The translations under genes were made by a program, and so were the position numbers. The notes below the pieces were generated by a model that saw only the letters and a program-made list of their open reading frames with translations, did not search any database and was not told the DNA's origin. Shown here piece by piece: positions 33,053 to 41,593 of a stretch of DNA of 59,847 nucleotides (positions are counted from its first letter, which is position 1; each line of letters begins with the position of its first letter). Source of the stretch: Paraburkholderia bannensis NBRC 103871. GTDB lineage: Bacteria > Pseudomonadota > Gammaproteobacteria > Burkholderiales > Burkholderiaceae. The DNA lies in assembly GCF_000685015.1 (NCBI RefSeq), contig NZ_BAYA01000024.1, positions 1 to 59,847 of the forward strand, in the 5' to 3' direction.

Positions 33053-33709
33053 ATGCCTGATTCCAGCAAGAACCCGCGACGCCCTGCTGTGAAGCGTGCG
33101 CGCGGACGCCCGACCGGTAGCGCGCTGACAGGCTTCGAGTCGCTGCTGCGTGGCGCGCGCCAGATCTTCGCGACCCAGGGCTATGAGGGCACCAGCGTGC
33201 GCGAGATCGCCCGGCTGGCCGGAGTCGATCCTGCATTGATGTCGCATCACTTCGGTTCGAAAGAGGGCTTGTGGAAGGCGGTTGTCGAGCAACTGTCAGA
33301 GCAACTGGCGCCCTTGATCGAGTCCACCAGGCAGCTACAGCATTCGCGCCACTCGCCGCGCGAGCGCATCAAGCAGGCGTTGATGCTGTTTATCGATCAT
33401 CTGTTCGAGGATCGCTATATCGGCATGTTCTTCTCGACGGCGACGACCGAACAGGGCGAGCGCCTGAACCTGCTGATCGAACGGCTGATGCTGCCGTATC
33501 GTGAAGCGTTCGTGCCGCTGCTTGTCGATGCGACGGAGGCGGGCAAGATCAAGGCTCACGATCCCGACATCATGCATTACATGATGGTGAATGCAATCAG
33601 CAGCGCGGTCTCATATAGCCACGTGCTTTCGAAATTCTCGGCGTTGCCGGAGAACCCGGACGCATTCAAGCAATCCGTGCTGGAGATTGCGTTCGGAATT
33701 TTTCGCTGA
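33053..33709 (+). CDS. TetR-family regulator
   Basis: The 218-residue product has a basic N-terminal arm (KRARGRPTG) and a TetR helix-turn-helix (LLRGARQIFATQGYEGTSVREIARLAGVDPALMSHHFGSKEGLW). The C-terminal ligand domain is of the CerR/TetR_C type, with ERIKQALMLFIDHLFEDRY. ATG at 33053 is preferred over a TTG at 33008 because the palindromic promoter element lies between them. No target gene can be named; the 3' end overlaps the convergent LysR gene by 44 bases. Confidence 0.9.
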   Translation: MPDSSKNPRRPAVKRARGRPTGSALTGFESLLRGARQIFATQGYEGTSVREIARLAGVDPALMSHHFGSKEGLWKAVVEQLSEQLAPLIESTRQLQHSRHSPRERIKQALMLFIDHLFEDRYIGMFFSTATTEQGERLNLLIERLMLPYREAFVPLLVDATEAGKIKAHDPDIMHYMMVNAISSAVSYSHVLSKFSALPENPDAFKQSVLEIAFGIFR

Positions 33710-34709
33710 CCTTTGCGTGCTGGCCGTCCGGCAACCGCTTTCGCGTAGGGCGTACGGCGGGTTCATCGCGTCGCGATGGTACGCAGCCGTTTAAAGCGTC
33801 AGGGCGCACGTTCGCGCCAGCATGTTCCGCCGACTCCACGAGAAAGTCGATGAACGTCCGCACCTTGGCGGGCAAGTGCTCCCTGCTCGGATAGACGATG
33901 CTGATGGAGACCGGCGGCGTCGCATAGTCGGGCAGCACCACGGTCAAGTCGCCTTGCGCAAAAACTTCGTGCGCGATCTTCAGGGGAACGAGACCAATCC
34001 CCATCCCCACTTTGATCATCTGTATCAGCGCGTCGAGGTTGTCGACGAACATCGCGGGTTTATGTTCGAGTTCAAAGCTCCCCTCGGGCCCCACGAGCGA
34101 CAGGGTGCGCGTCGGAACGTGCCGCGTTCCCATGGCAATGTGCGTGTGACTGGCCAGATCCTGAGGATGCGTGGGCGTGCCGCACCGTTCGAGATACGCA
34201 GGCGAGGCGCACGCGACCAGTTGGTCGTCCCATAGCCGCCGCGCGATTGCACTATTCGAAGCGATGCTCGCCGATGCGAGGAGTGCGACGTCGTAGCCGT
34301 CATTGATCAGGTCGAACGGCTGGTCGACCAGGTCGAGCGCGATGCGCACGCGCGGGTATCGACAGTTGTAGCGGTGCAGATGCGTTGCCAGATGCCGATA
34401 CGAAAAAAACGAAGGGGCAACGATGCGCAGATTGCCCGCAGGCTGCTGCGCGAGGGTGGCAAGCGACTGCTCGCATTCATCCAGGTCATTGACTATCTTG
34501 AGCACACGCTCGAAATACGCCTGTCCGACTTCCGTCAGCGACATGCTGCGCGTGCTGCGTGAAAACAACCGCGCGCCGAGTTGCGTTTCCAGCGCCTTCA
34601 CATGCCGGCCCAGCACCACGCTATTGGCGGCTAGCTTCGTTGCTGCGCCAGCGACACTGCCCGAACGCACGACTTCCAGGAAGGTGCGTATCGATTCGAG
34701 TTGATCCAC
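33666..34709 (-). CDS. LysR-family regulator divergent from RND efflux operon
   Basis: The 347-residue product begins VDQLESIRTFLEVVRSGSVAGAATKLAANSVVLGRHVKALE, the LysR helix-turn-helix, with the effector domain from about residue 90 (LRIVAPSFFSYRHL). The start is taken as GTG at 34709; earlier in-frame codons run into the palindromic promoter region. About 45 residues beyond the usual LysR end form a charged tail that overlaps the convergent TetR gene. Divergence from an RND operon recalls MexT, CeoR and BpeT, so control of efflux is likely. The deciding evidence would be binding to the shared palindromes. Confidence 0.88.
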   Translation of the reverse strand: MDQLESIRTFLEVVRSGSVAGAATKLAANSVVLGRHVKALETQLGARLFSRSTRSMSLTEVGQAYFERVLKIVNDLDECEQSLATLAQQPAGNLRIVAPSFFSYRHLATHLHRYNCRYPRVRIALDLVDQPFDLINDGYDVALLASASIASNSAIARRLWDDQLVACASPAYLERCGTPTHPQDLASHTHIAMGTRHVPTRTLSLVGPEGSFELEHKPAMFVDNLDALIQMIKVGMGIGLVPLKIAHEVFAQGDLTVVLPDYATPPVSISIVYPSREHLPAKVRTFIDFLVESAEHAGANVRPDALNGCVPSRRDEPAVRPTRKRLPDGQHAKVSEKFRTQSPARIA

Positions 34710-34752
34710 CAGAATCCCCAACCATAGTGAACGATCGTACCGGCATCGGTTC

Positions 34753-34790
34753 GAATCGCAATATTCAACACGTGTTGAATATTGCGATTC
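34753..34790. promoter_or_regulatory. 38-bp perfect palindrome in the LysR/RND divergent gap
   Basis: Two 19-base arms are exact reverse complements with no spacer; the left arm is GAATCGCAATATTCAACAC. The core ATTCAAC-ACGT-GTTGAAT (34763-34780) is repeated in relaxed form at 34925. It is 44 bases upstream of the LysR start codon and about 265 upstream of the adaptor gene. It could act as an operator or, if transcribed, as a hairpin. Confidence 0.85.
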
Positions 34791-34924
34791 TGGACGAACG
34801 GCGCGCAACTGTCAACATCTGGCCGCCAAGGCGCGACATCGCCTCGTAAAAAGACATCGCATCGACCGCGTCCTGGCGTTGTGCCAGTTGACATCCTCGC
34901 CAGCCACCCCCTATCATGCGCTCA

Positions 34925-34942
34925 ATTCAACACTCGTTGAAT
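34925..34942. promoter_or_regulatory. Second ATTCAAC-N4-GTTGAAT operator-like site
   Basis: ATTCAAC-ACTC-GTTGAAT keeps both seven-base arms of the palindrome core at 34763, with a non-palindromic spacer. The two centres are 162 bases apart. The position, 112 bases ahead of the adaptor gene, fits control of the efflux operon. Confidence 0.7.
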
Positions 34943-35053
34943 ATTTGTTCGAGCAACCTTCCCTGAGCCTGCGATGGCCTGGGGAGCCGGGTAATTTCCG
35001 CAATAGTCGTAGCCAGAACGCCCGAGAAGACGCACGGAGTCGATGAAATTAAT

Positions 35054-36247
35054 ATGGATAGCGAAATGAAAAGGGAGCGCAGAGCCGCCCGACGAGAGCG
35101 TGTCGCGTTTGCAAAACATACCGTCCTGGTCGCCTGTGCTGTGGCGAGTGTGTTTGCGCTCGCCGGTTGCGAAAAGGAACAGGCGGCAGTGGCAACGACG
35201 CCCGAAGTGGGTGTCGTGACGTTGACCGCGCAGTCGGTCACGCTCGCGGCGCGTCTGCCGGGCCGCACCAACCCTTGTCGTGTGGCCGAAGTTCGCCCGC
35301 AGGTCAATGGCGTCATAAAAAAGCGGCTCTTCACGGAAGGTGCAGACGTCCAGCAGGGGCAGCAGCTTTACCAGATCGACGACGCGCCTTATCGCGCCGC
35401 GTATGACAAGGCACAAGCCGTGCTGCTGTCGGCGAAGAACCTGGCCGACCGCGATTCGCGACTCGTGGCGGACAACGCCGTGAGCCGGCAGCAATACGAC
35501 GACGCCGTGTCGGCGTACCGGCAGGCACAGGCGGACGTGGAAACGGCGAAGGTCAACCTGGATTACACCCGTGTTTATGCACCTATTTCCGGGCGCATCG
35601 GCCGGTCGTCCATTACGGAGGGCGCGCTCGTGACGAGCGGCCAGGCGCAGGCGCTGGCCGTGATCACGCAACTCGACCCCATCTATGTGGACGTCACGCA
35701 GTCCTCGGCTGAGATGCTGCGCCTGCGCGGCGAGCTCAAGAGCGGCCAGTTGCACACGACCGGTTCGGGCGATGCGAGCGTGAACCTCGCGCTCGAAGAC
35801 GGCACGGTCTACGCCCGTCCGGGCGCGCTGAAATTTTCCGAAGTCACGGTCGATGAAGGCACAGGATCGGTCACCGTGCGCGCGGAATTTCCGAATCCCG
35901 ACCATGACCTGCTGCCCGGCATGTTCGTGCACGCGTCGCTCGACGAAGGCACGCGCAACGGGGCCGTGCTGGTGCCGCAGCAGGGCCTGTCGCGCGATAC
36001 GACCGGCCAGGCGGTGGTCTGGGTGGTGAACGCCGACAACACCGTGCAGCAGAAGCCCATCGTGGTCGATCGCACGATCGGCAACACCTGGCTGGTGAAC
36101 AAGGGGCTCCAGGCAGGCGATCGCGTCGTGACTGAAGGCGTGCAGCGTATCCAGCCTGGCATGAAGGTCGTCGCGAAGCCCGCTTCGAACGTCCATGTCG
36201 ACCTGAGCCTGAATGTATCTCCCGCCGCACAGGCCAACGGTAGCTAG
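35054..36247 (+). CDS. RND efflux periplasmic adaptor (AcrA/MexA family)
   Basis: A 397-residue lipoprotein adaptor linking the RND pump to the outer-membrane channel. Lipobox LAGC is near residue 38. Lipoyl and hairpin regions follow: VRPQVNGVIKKRLFTEGADV, YQIDDAPYRAAYDKAQA, then VNLDYTRVYAPISGRIGRS and ALAVITQLDPIYVDVTQSS, all typical of AcrA/MexA/BpeA. The start could be this ATG or the ATG four codons later. The pump gene begins 11 bases downstream. Confidence 0.96.
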   Translation: MDSEMKRERRAARRERVAFAKHTVLVACAVASVFALAGCEKEQAAVATTPEVGVVTLTAQSVTLAARLPGRTNPCRVAEVRPQVNGVIKKRLFTEGADVQQGQQLYQIDDAPYRAAYDKAQAVLLSAKNLADRDSRLVADNAVSRQQYDDAVSAYRQAQADVETAKVNLDYTRVYAPISGRIGRSSITEGALVTSGQAQALAVITQLDPIYVDVTQSSAEMLRLRGELKSGQLHTTGSGDASVNLALEDGTVYARPGALKFSEVTVDEGTGSVTVRAEFPNPDHDLLPGMFVHASLDEGTRNGAVLVPQQGLSRDTTGQAVVWVVNADNTVQQKPIVVDRTIGNTWLVNKGLQAGDRVVTEGVQRIQPGMKVVAKPASNVHVDLSLNVSPAAQANGS

Positions 36248-36258
36248 GCGGAGCGGAC

Positions 36259-39200
36259 ATGTCCCAGTTCTTTATCAAACGCCCCGTGTTTGCGTGGGTG
36301 GTCGCCATCATCATCATGCTGGCGGGCTACCTGGCGATTCGCGGGCTGCCGATCAACCAGTATCCGAATATCGCCGCACCTGCGGTGTCGATCACGGTGA
36401 CCTATCCCGGTGCGTCCGCGCAGACGGTGCAGGATACCGTCGTCCAGCCCATCGAGCAGCAGCTCAACGGCCTGGACGGTCTTCGCTACATGTCGTCGGA
36501 GAGCGATTCCGACGGCAGCATGACGATCATCGCGACCTTCGACCAGGGCACCAATCCCGACATCGCCCAGGTGCAGGTGCAGAACAAGCTGTCGCTCGCC
36601 ACGCCGCTGTTGCCGCAGGAAGTGCAGCAGCAGGGTATTCGCGTCGTGAAGTACCAGATCAACTTCATGATGGTGGCGGCGCTGGTTTCGGAAGACGGCA
36701 AGATGTCGAGCGGCGACCTCGGCAATTACCTCGCTTCGAATTTGCAGGATCCGATCCTGCGCACCAAGGGGGTCGGCGATTACCTGCTGATGGGCTCGCA
36801 GTACGCGATGCGTATCTGGCTCGACCCGGCGAAACTCGACAGCTATTCGCTTACGCCGCAGGACGTCACCAGCGCGATCCAGTCGCAGAACGTGCAGGTT
36901 TCGTCGGGGCAACTGGGCGGGCTGCCCGCGCGCGGCGGCGTGCAGTTGAACGCCACGGTGATCGGCAAGGTGCGCCTGCGTACCGCCGACGAGTTCCGCA
37001 ATATTCTCGTCAAGGTCAACACCGATGGCTCCCAGGTGCGCCTGGGCGATGTCGCGACCGTGAGCCTCGGCCCGGAAAATTACTCGATTTCGAGCCTGTA
37101 TAACGGCAAGCCGTCGGCGGGTATCGCGCTGCGCCTCGCTACGGGGGCGAATCTGCTGGAGACCGTGCAGTCGGTCAAGAAGCTGCTCAAGGAACAGGAG
37201 CCGCTGTTGCCGCCAGGCGTGAAGATCGTGATTCCGTACGATACGTCGCCCGTGGTTCAGGCATCGATTCATGAAGTGGTGAAGACGCTGCTTGAAGGCA
37301 TCGTGCTGGTGTTTCTCGTGATGTTCCTGTTCTTGCAGAACATCCGTGCGACGCTGATCCCGACGCTGGCCGTGCCCGTCGTGCTGCTCGGCACATTCGG
37401 GGTGCTGGCTGCGTGTGGTTTCACGATCAATACTCTGACGATGTTCGGCATGGTGCTCGCCATTGGCCTGCTGGTGGACGATGCGATCGTCGTGGTCGAG
37501 AACGTCGAGCGCGTGATGGCCGAAGAAGGCCTGAGCCCGAAGGAAGCCACGAAGAAGTCGATGGGGCAGATCCAGGGCGCGCTGGTCGGCATCGCGATGG
37601 TGCTGTCCGCCGTGTTCCTGCCGATGGCCTTTTTTGGCGGATCGACCGGCGTGATCTATCGCCAGTTCTCGATCACGATTGTTTCGGCCATGGCGCTGTC
37701 TGTGCTGGTGGCGCTGGTCTTCACGCCGGCGTTGTGTGCAACGATCCTCAAGCCGGTCAGCGCGGATCACCACGAAAAGAAGGGCTTTTTCGGCTGGTTC
37801 AACCGCAAGTTCGATTGCGGCGCCGCGCGCTATGAAGGCGCGGTGGCCTCGATTCTCGGCAAGAAGGGGCGTTACCTGCTGATCTATGCGGCGATTGTGG
37901 TGAGCATGGGCGCGCTGTTCACGCGCATTCCCACTGCGTTCCTGCCGGAAGAAGACCAGGGCGTGATGTTCGTGCAGGTGCAGATGCCGGGTAACGCTTC
38001 GGCGGAACGCACGGAAGACGTGCTGACCAGGGTGCGCGACTATCTGCTGAAGAACGAATCGGGCGTTGTCGAGAGCGTCTTTACCGTGAATGGCTTTAAC
38101 TTCGCGGGACGCGGCCAGAATTCGGCGCTGGCATTCGTGAGCCTCAAGCCTTCGGAAGAGCGCAAGGGCTCGGGCACCAGTGTGTTCGAACTGGCGCAGC
38201 GTTCGTACGGCGCTTTCTCGAAGATCCAGGATGGCATCGTCATTCCCATTGTGCCGCCGGCTGTGCTCGAACTCGGCAATGCGCAGGGTTTCGACATCTA
38301 TCTGCAGGACAACACGGGCAATGGCCATGCTGCGCTGATGGCGGTTCGCGACCAGTTCCTGCAACTCGCGCGCGGGAATCCGCTGTTGATGAACGTCCGC
38401 CCGAACGGCATGAACGATGAGCCGCAATTCCACGTCGATATCGACGATGAAAAGGCGCGCGCGCTCAACGTGAGCATCGCGGACATCAACGACACGATGA
38501 CGGCCGCGTGGGGTTCGCAATATGTGAATGACTTCGTGGATCGCGGCCGGGTGAAGAAGGTCTATGTGCAGGGCAATCCCGCTTCGCGGATGAGCCCGGA
38601 AGACCTGAACCGCTGGTATGTGCGCAACGGCCAGAGCCAGATGGTGCCGTTCTCCGCGGTGGCAAGCAGCCATTGGGAATTCGGCTCGCCCAAGCTCGAA
38701 CGCTACAACGGTATTTCCGCCGTCGAACTGCAGGGTCAACCGGCAGCGGGGCATAGCTCGGGCGAAGCGATGGCGGAAGTGCATAAGATCGCTGCGCAGT
38801 TGCCGAAGGGCTACACCGTCGCGGTCACCGGGCTGTCGTATGAGGAACAGATGTCGGGTTCGCAGGCGCCTGCGCTGTACGTGCTGTCACTGCTGATCGT
38901 GTTCCTTTGCCTTGCCGCGTTGTACGAGAGCTGGACGGTTCCGTTGTCGGTGCTGATGGTCGTGCCGCTGGGCGTGATTGGCGCCGTCGCCGCGACGTAT
39001 TTCCGCGGCCTGACCAATGACGTGTTCTTCCAGGTGGGCTTGCTCACTACCGTTGGGTTGTCCGCAAAGAACGCGATCCTGATTGTCGAGTTCGCGAAGG
39101 ATCTGTACGAGCGGGAAGGCATGCCGCTCGCGCAGGCTGCCGTGCACGCAGCACGGATGCGGTTGCGACCGATCATCATGACCTCGATGGCGTTCGTGCT

Positions 39201-39408
39201 GGGGGTGTTGCCACTGGCGATCTCGCACGGCGCGGGTTCGGGCAGCCAGCATTCAGTCGGCACCGGCGTGGTGGGCGGCATGATGACGGCGACGTTCCTC
39301 GCGATTTTCTTTGTGCCGATGTTCTATGTCATGGTCACGGGCTTCTTTGCGCGTCGCAGGAAAGCCCAGTCCGAAGACAGCGAGTTGAATGAAGAGGTGG
39401 ATGCATGA
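36259..39408 (+). CDS. RND multidrug efflux pump (AcrB/MexB family)
   Basis: The 1049-residue product is a full-length HAE1-type inner-membrane proton/drug antiporter. It starts MSQFFIKRPVFAWVVAIIIM. The proton-relay Asp pair is in GLLVDDAIVVVENVER near residue 406, and the relay Lys is in GLSAKNAILIVEF near 936. Two large periplasmic loops and 12 membrane helices fit the usual plan. The stop overlaps the channel gene in an ATGA junction. Substrates are not predictable, though hydrophobic antibiotics, dyes or aromatic compounds are typical. Confidence 0.97.
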   Translation: MSQFFIKRPVFAWVVAIIIMLAGYLAIRGLPINQYPNIAAPAVSITVTYPGASAQTVQDTVVQPIEQQLNGLDGLRYMSSESDSDGSMTIIATFDQGTNPDIAQVQVQNKLSLATPLLPQEVQQQGIRVVKYQINFMMVAALVSEDGKMSSGDLGNYLASNLQDPILRTKGVGDYLLMGSQYAMRIWLDPAKLDSYSLTPQDVTSAIQSQNVQVSSGQLGGLPARGGVQLNATVIGKVRLRTADEFRNILVKVNTDGSQVRLGDVATVSLGPENYSISSLYNGKPSAGIALRLATGANLLETVQSVKKLLKEQEPLLPPGVKIVIPYDTSPVVQASIHEVVKTLLEGIVLVFLVMFLFLQNIRATLIPTLAVPVVLLGTFGVLAACGFTINTLTMFGMVLAIGLLVDDAIVVVENVERVMAEEGLSPKEATKKSMGQIQGALVGIAMVLSAVFLPMAFFGGSTGVIYRQFSITIVSAMALSVLVALVFTPALCATILKPVSADHHEKKGFFGWFNRKFDCGAARYEGAVASILGKKGRYLLIYAAIVVSMGALFTRIPTAFLPEEDQGVMFVQVQMPGNASAERTEDVLTRVRDYLLKNESGVVESVFTVNGFNFAGRGQNSALAFVSLKPSEERKGSGTSVFELAQRSYGAFSKIQDGIVIPIVPPAVLELGNAQGFDIYLQDNTGNGHAALMAVRDQFLQLARGNPLLMNVRPNGMNDEPQFHVDIDDEKARALNVSIADINDTMTAAWGSQYVNDFVDRGRVKKVYVQGNPASRMSPEDLNRWYVRNGQSQMVPFSAVASSHWEFGSPKLERYNGISAVELQGQPAAGHSSGEAMAEVHKIAAQLPKGYTVAVTGLSYEEQMSGSQAPALYVLSLLIVFLCLAALYESWTVPLSVLMVVPLGVIGAVAATYFRGLTNDVFFQVGLLTTVGLSAKNAILIVEFAKDLYEREGMPLAQAAVHAARMRLRPIIMTSMAFVLGVLPLAISHGAGSGSQHSVGTGVVGGMMTATFLAIFFVPMFYVMVTGFFARRRKAQSEDSELNEEVDA

Positions 39409-40859
39409 AGTCGTTGAAACTCGCGATATTGCCGGCGATTTTGCTGGCGACAGGCTGCACCATGATTCCCGCCTACCACCGGCCCGATCCTGCCGTTGCG
39501 TCGCATTACGATGCATCCACGCAAGCGCAGGCGGAAGTAAAGGGCCCCGTGGCGGCGGACATCGACTGGCGCGACTACTACACCGATGCGCGTTTGCAGG
39601 CGCTGATCGGCATGGCGCTGGAAAACAACCGCGACCTGCGCGTGGCGATCCTCAACATCGAATCGGCGCGCGCGCAATACCGCATCCAGCGTGCCGATTT
39701 GCTGCCGTCGCTGTCGGCGAGCGCGGGCGGCACGATCGAGCGCATGCCCGCGGACGTTTCGCCCACGGGGCAGGCAGGCGTGACGCACGCTTACAACGTG
39801 GGTGGCACCGCGTCTTACGAAGTGGATCTGTTTGGCCGCGTGCGCAGCTTGTCGGAGCAGGCGCTTCAGAGCTACCTGGCCACGGCCGAAACGCGCAAGG
39901 CCACGCAGATCAGCCTGATCGCCGAAGTGGCGAACAGCTGGCTCACGCTGCAAGCCGATCAGGATCTGAAAGTCCTCACGGCAAACACGCTGGCCAGCCA
40001 GCAGGCGTCGCTGAAGATCACGGAATCGGGCTATCGCAACGGCACGGCGTCGTTGCTCGACCTGCGTCAGGCGCAGACCACCGTGCATACCGCGGAAGTC
40101 AATCTTGCGCAGTATGACCGCCAGGTTCGCCAGGACGTCAATGCGCTGACGCTGCTGGTTGGCGCGCCGCTTGGCGCCGACCTGGTCGCGCCCGAAGCGT
40201 TCGCGTCGGTCAAGCTCGACGAAGACTTGCCCGCCGGTCTGCCGTCCGATTTGCTGACGCGCCGCCCCGACGTCATGTCGGCCGAGCATCAGTTGCTGTC
40301 GCAGAACGCGAATATTGGCGCTGCACGGGCAGCGTTTTTCCCGCGCATCACGCTGACTGCGAGTGGCGGCACCGCGAGCGCGTCGCTGCGCGACCTGTTC
40401 GATCCGGGCAGCGCAGCGTGGTCGTTCGGCCCGTCGATTACGATGCCGATTTTCGACTACGGGCGCAATAGCGCGAATCTCGAAGTCGCGAAGGTCAACC
40501 GCGATATCGCGGTGGCGAACTATCAGAAGTCGATACAGACGGCTTTTCGCGAGGTCTCCGATGCGCTGGACGGACGCGCAACCTGGGCGCAGGAGGAAAG
40601 CGCCCAGCGCGAGCTGGTTGCGGCGAGCCAGTCGGCCTACGATCTGTCGAGCAAGCGTTATCGACAAGGCGTGGACGGTTACGTGGATGTACTCGTCAAT
40701 CAGCGCTCGCTCTACGATGCACAGCAGAATCTCGTCAAGATCCAGCTTTCGCGCATGAACAACGCGGTCGACCTCTATCGTGCATTGGGCGGTGGATGGA
40801 CTGAACCGGTTGTGAAAGCCGCATCTGCTCAGACCGCGACGCCAGCGCGTAGCGACTAG
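39405..40859 (+). CDS. RND outer-membrane channel lipoprotein (OprM/NodT family)
   Basis: The 484-residue product has a signal peptide with lipobox LATGC at residues 15-19, then DIDWRDYYTDARLQALIGMALENN and the two repeated TolC-like halves (LNIESARAQYRIQRADLLPS in the first; RPDVMSAEHQLLSQNANIGA in the second). It forms the outer-membrane exit duct. The gene closes the three-gene efflux operon. Confidence 0.96.
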   Translation: MKSLKLAILPAILLATGCTMIPAYHRPDPAVASHYDASTQAQAEVKGPVAADIDWRDYYTDARLQALIGMALENNRDLRVAILNIESARAQYRIQRADLLPSLSASAGGTIERMPADVSPTGQAGVTHAYNVGGTASYEVDLFGRVRSLSEQALQSYLATAETRKATQISLIAEVANSWLTLQADQDLKVLTANTLASQQASLKITESGYRNGTASLLDLRQAQTTVHTAEVNLAQYDRQVRQDVNALTLLVGAPLGADLVAPEAFASVKLDEDLPAGLPSDLLTRRPDVMSAEHQLLSQNANIGAARAAFFPRITLTASGGTASASLRDLFDPGSAAWSFGPSITMPIFDYGRNSANLEVAKVNRDIAVANYQKSIQTAFREVSDALDGRATWAQEESAQRELVAASQSAYDLSSKRYRQGVDGYVDVLVNQRSLYDAQQNLVKIQLSRMNNAVDLYRALGGGWTEPVVKAASAQTATPARSD

Positions 40860-40888
40860 TGAGTAGCCGATAGCGTCGTGACTTAACG

Positions 40889-40915
40889 GGCTGGCGTGTG
40901 CGATGCACGCCAGCC
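40889..40915. terminator. GC-rich hairpin between efflux operon and TetR gene
   Basis: GGCTGGCGTG, loop TGCGATG, CACGCCAGCC is a perfect 10-bp stem. It lies 29 bases after the channel gene stop and 15 before the TetR start. Only a short T run follows, so a terminator or attenuator is plausible; a TetR operator is the alternative. Confidence 0.5.
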
Positions 40916-40930
40916 TTATCGATTGGGGAA

Positions 40931-41536
40931 ATGAAATTGAAGCGAACCCGCGAGCAGGCGCTCTCCACGCGAGCCGCGCTGCTCGATGCGGCCGAAAGCG
41001 TGTTCTACGAGAGGGGATTTGCCAGTGCGACGCTCGACGAAATTGCCCGGCGAGCGGGCGTTACCCGGGGCGCGTTGTACGGGCACTTCGACAACAAGCT
41101 GGCGATGCTCGATGCCCTGTTTGCCGATGCCGCTGTGCCACTCGATCCCTTCGCAGTGAAGCTGGGTGCATGCCGCGATCATGCGGTCGAACGGTTGATC
41201 GAAGAGATTAAACGTTGCTGGCGCGACGCAACGCAGACGCCGCGAATGAGACGTTTATACGCTTTGCAGCTCAATCTGTTCACGAATTCGCTGGATGCCG
41301 AACCGATTTTCAGGCGGTTCATGGAAGCGGTTCGCAACTCCGAATTGTTGATCGAGGAAGGGTTGCATCGTGCGATATGTGATGGATCGCTGCCCGCGTC
41401 GTCCAACACGGAAAGGATGGCGCGCGTGATTCACTCGACGTTGAATGGCTTGTTGCGACTCCGTGTGATGAATGTTGGTGAAGCAAACCTGCCAGATGCC
41501 GAAGTGGGCGCGATTGTGCGGGCCCTGGTGAAGTAG
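40931..41536 (+). CDS. TetR-family (AcrR/TtgR-like) efflux regulator
   Basis: The 201-residue product starts MKLKRTREQALSTRAALLDA and has the AcrR-type helix-turn-helix VFYERGFASATLDEIARRAGVTRGALYGHFDNK. The C-terminal domain matches the TetR_C_2 type of RND repressors (RMRRLYALQLNLFTNSL). GGGGAA precedes the ATG. Its position directly behind the efflux operon makes it a second probable regulator of that pump, besides the divergent LysR protein. Confidence 0.93.
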   Translation: MKLKRTREQALSTRAALLDAAESVFYERGFASATLDEIARRAGVTRGALYGHFDNKLAMLDALFADAAVPLDPFAVKLGACRDHAVERLIEEIKRCWRDATQTPRMRRLYALQLNLFTNSLDAEPIFRRFMEAVRNSELLIEEGLHRAICDGSLPASSNTERMARVIHSTLNGLLRLRVMNVGEANLPDAEVGAIVRALVK

Positions 41537-41593
41537 GGCTTGTACTCGGGACGGTGCGATAATCGCAACTACATTGACCAGTCGAGCATAGCG

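Noticed and set aside
36244..38784. 846-codon minus-strand frame opposite the RND pump
   Set aside because: A shadow frame caused by codon bias of the pump gene; sequence is His/Arg-rich without motifs.
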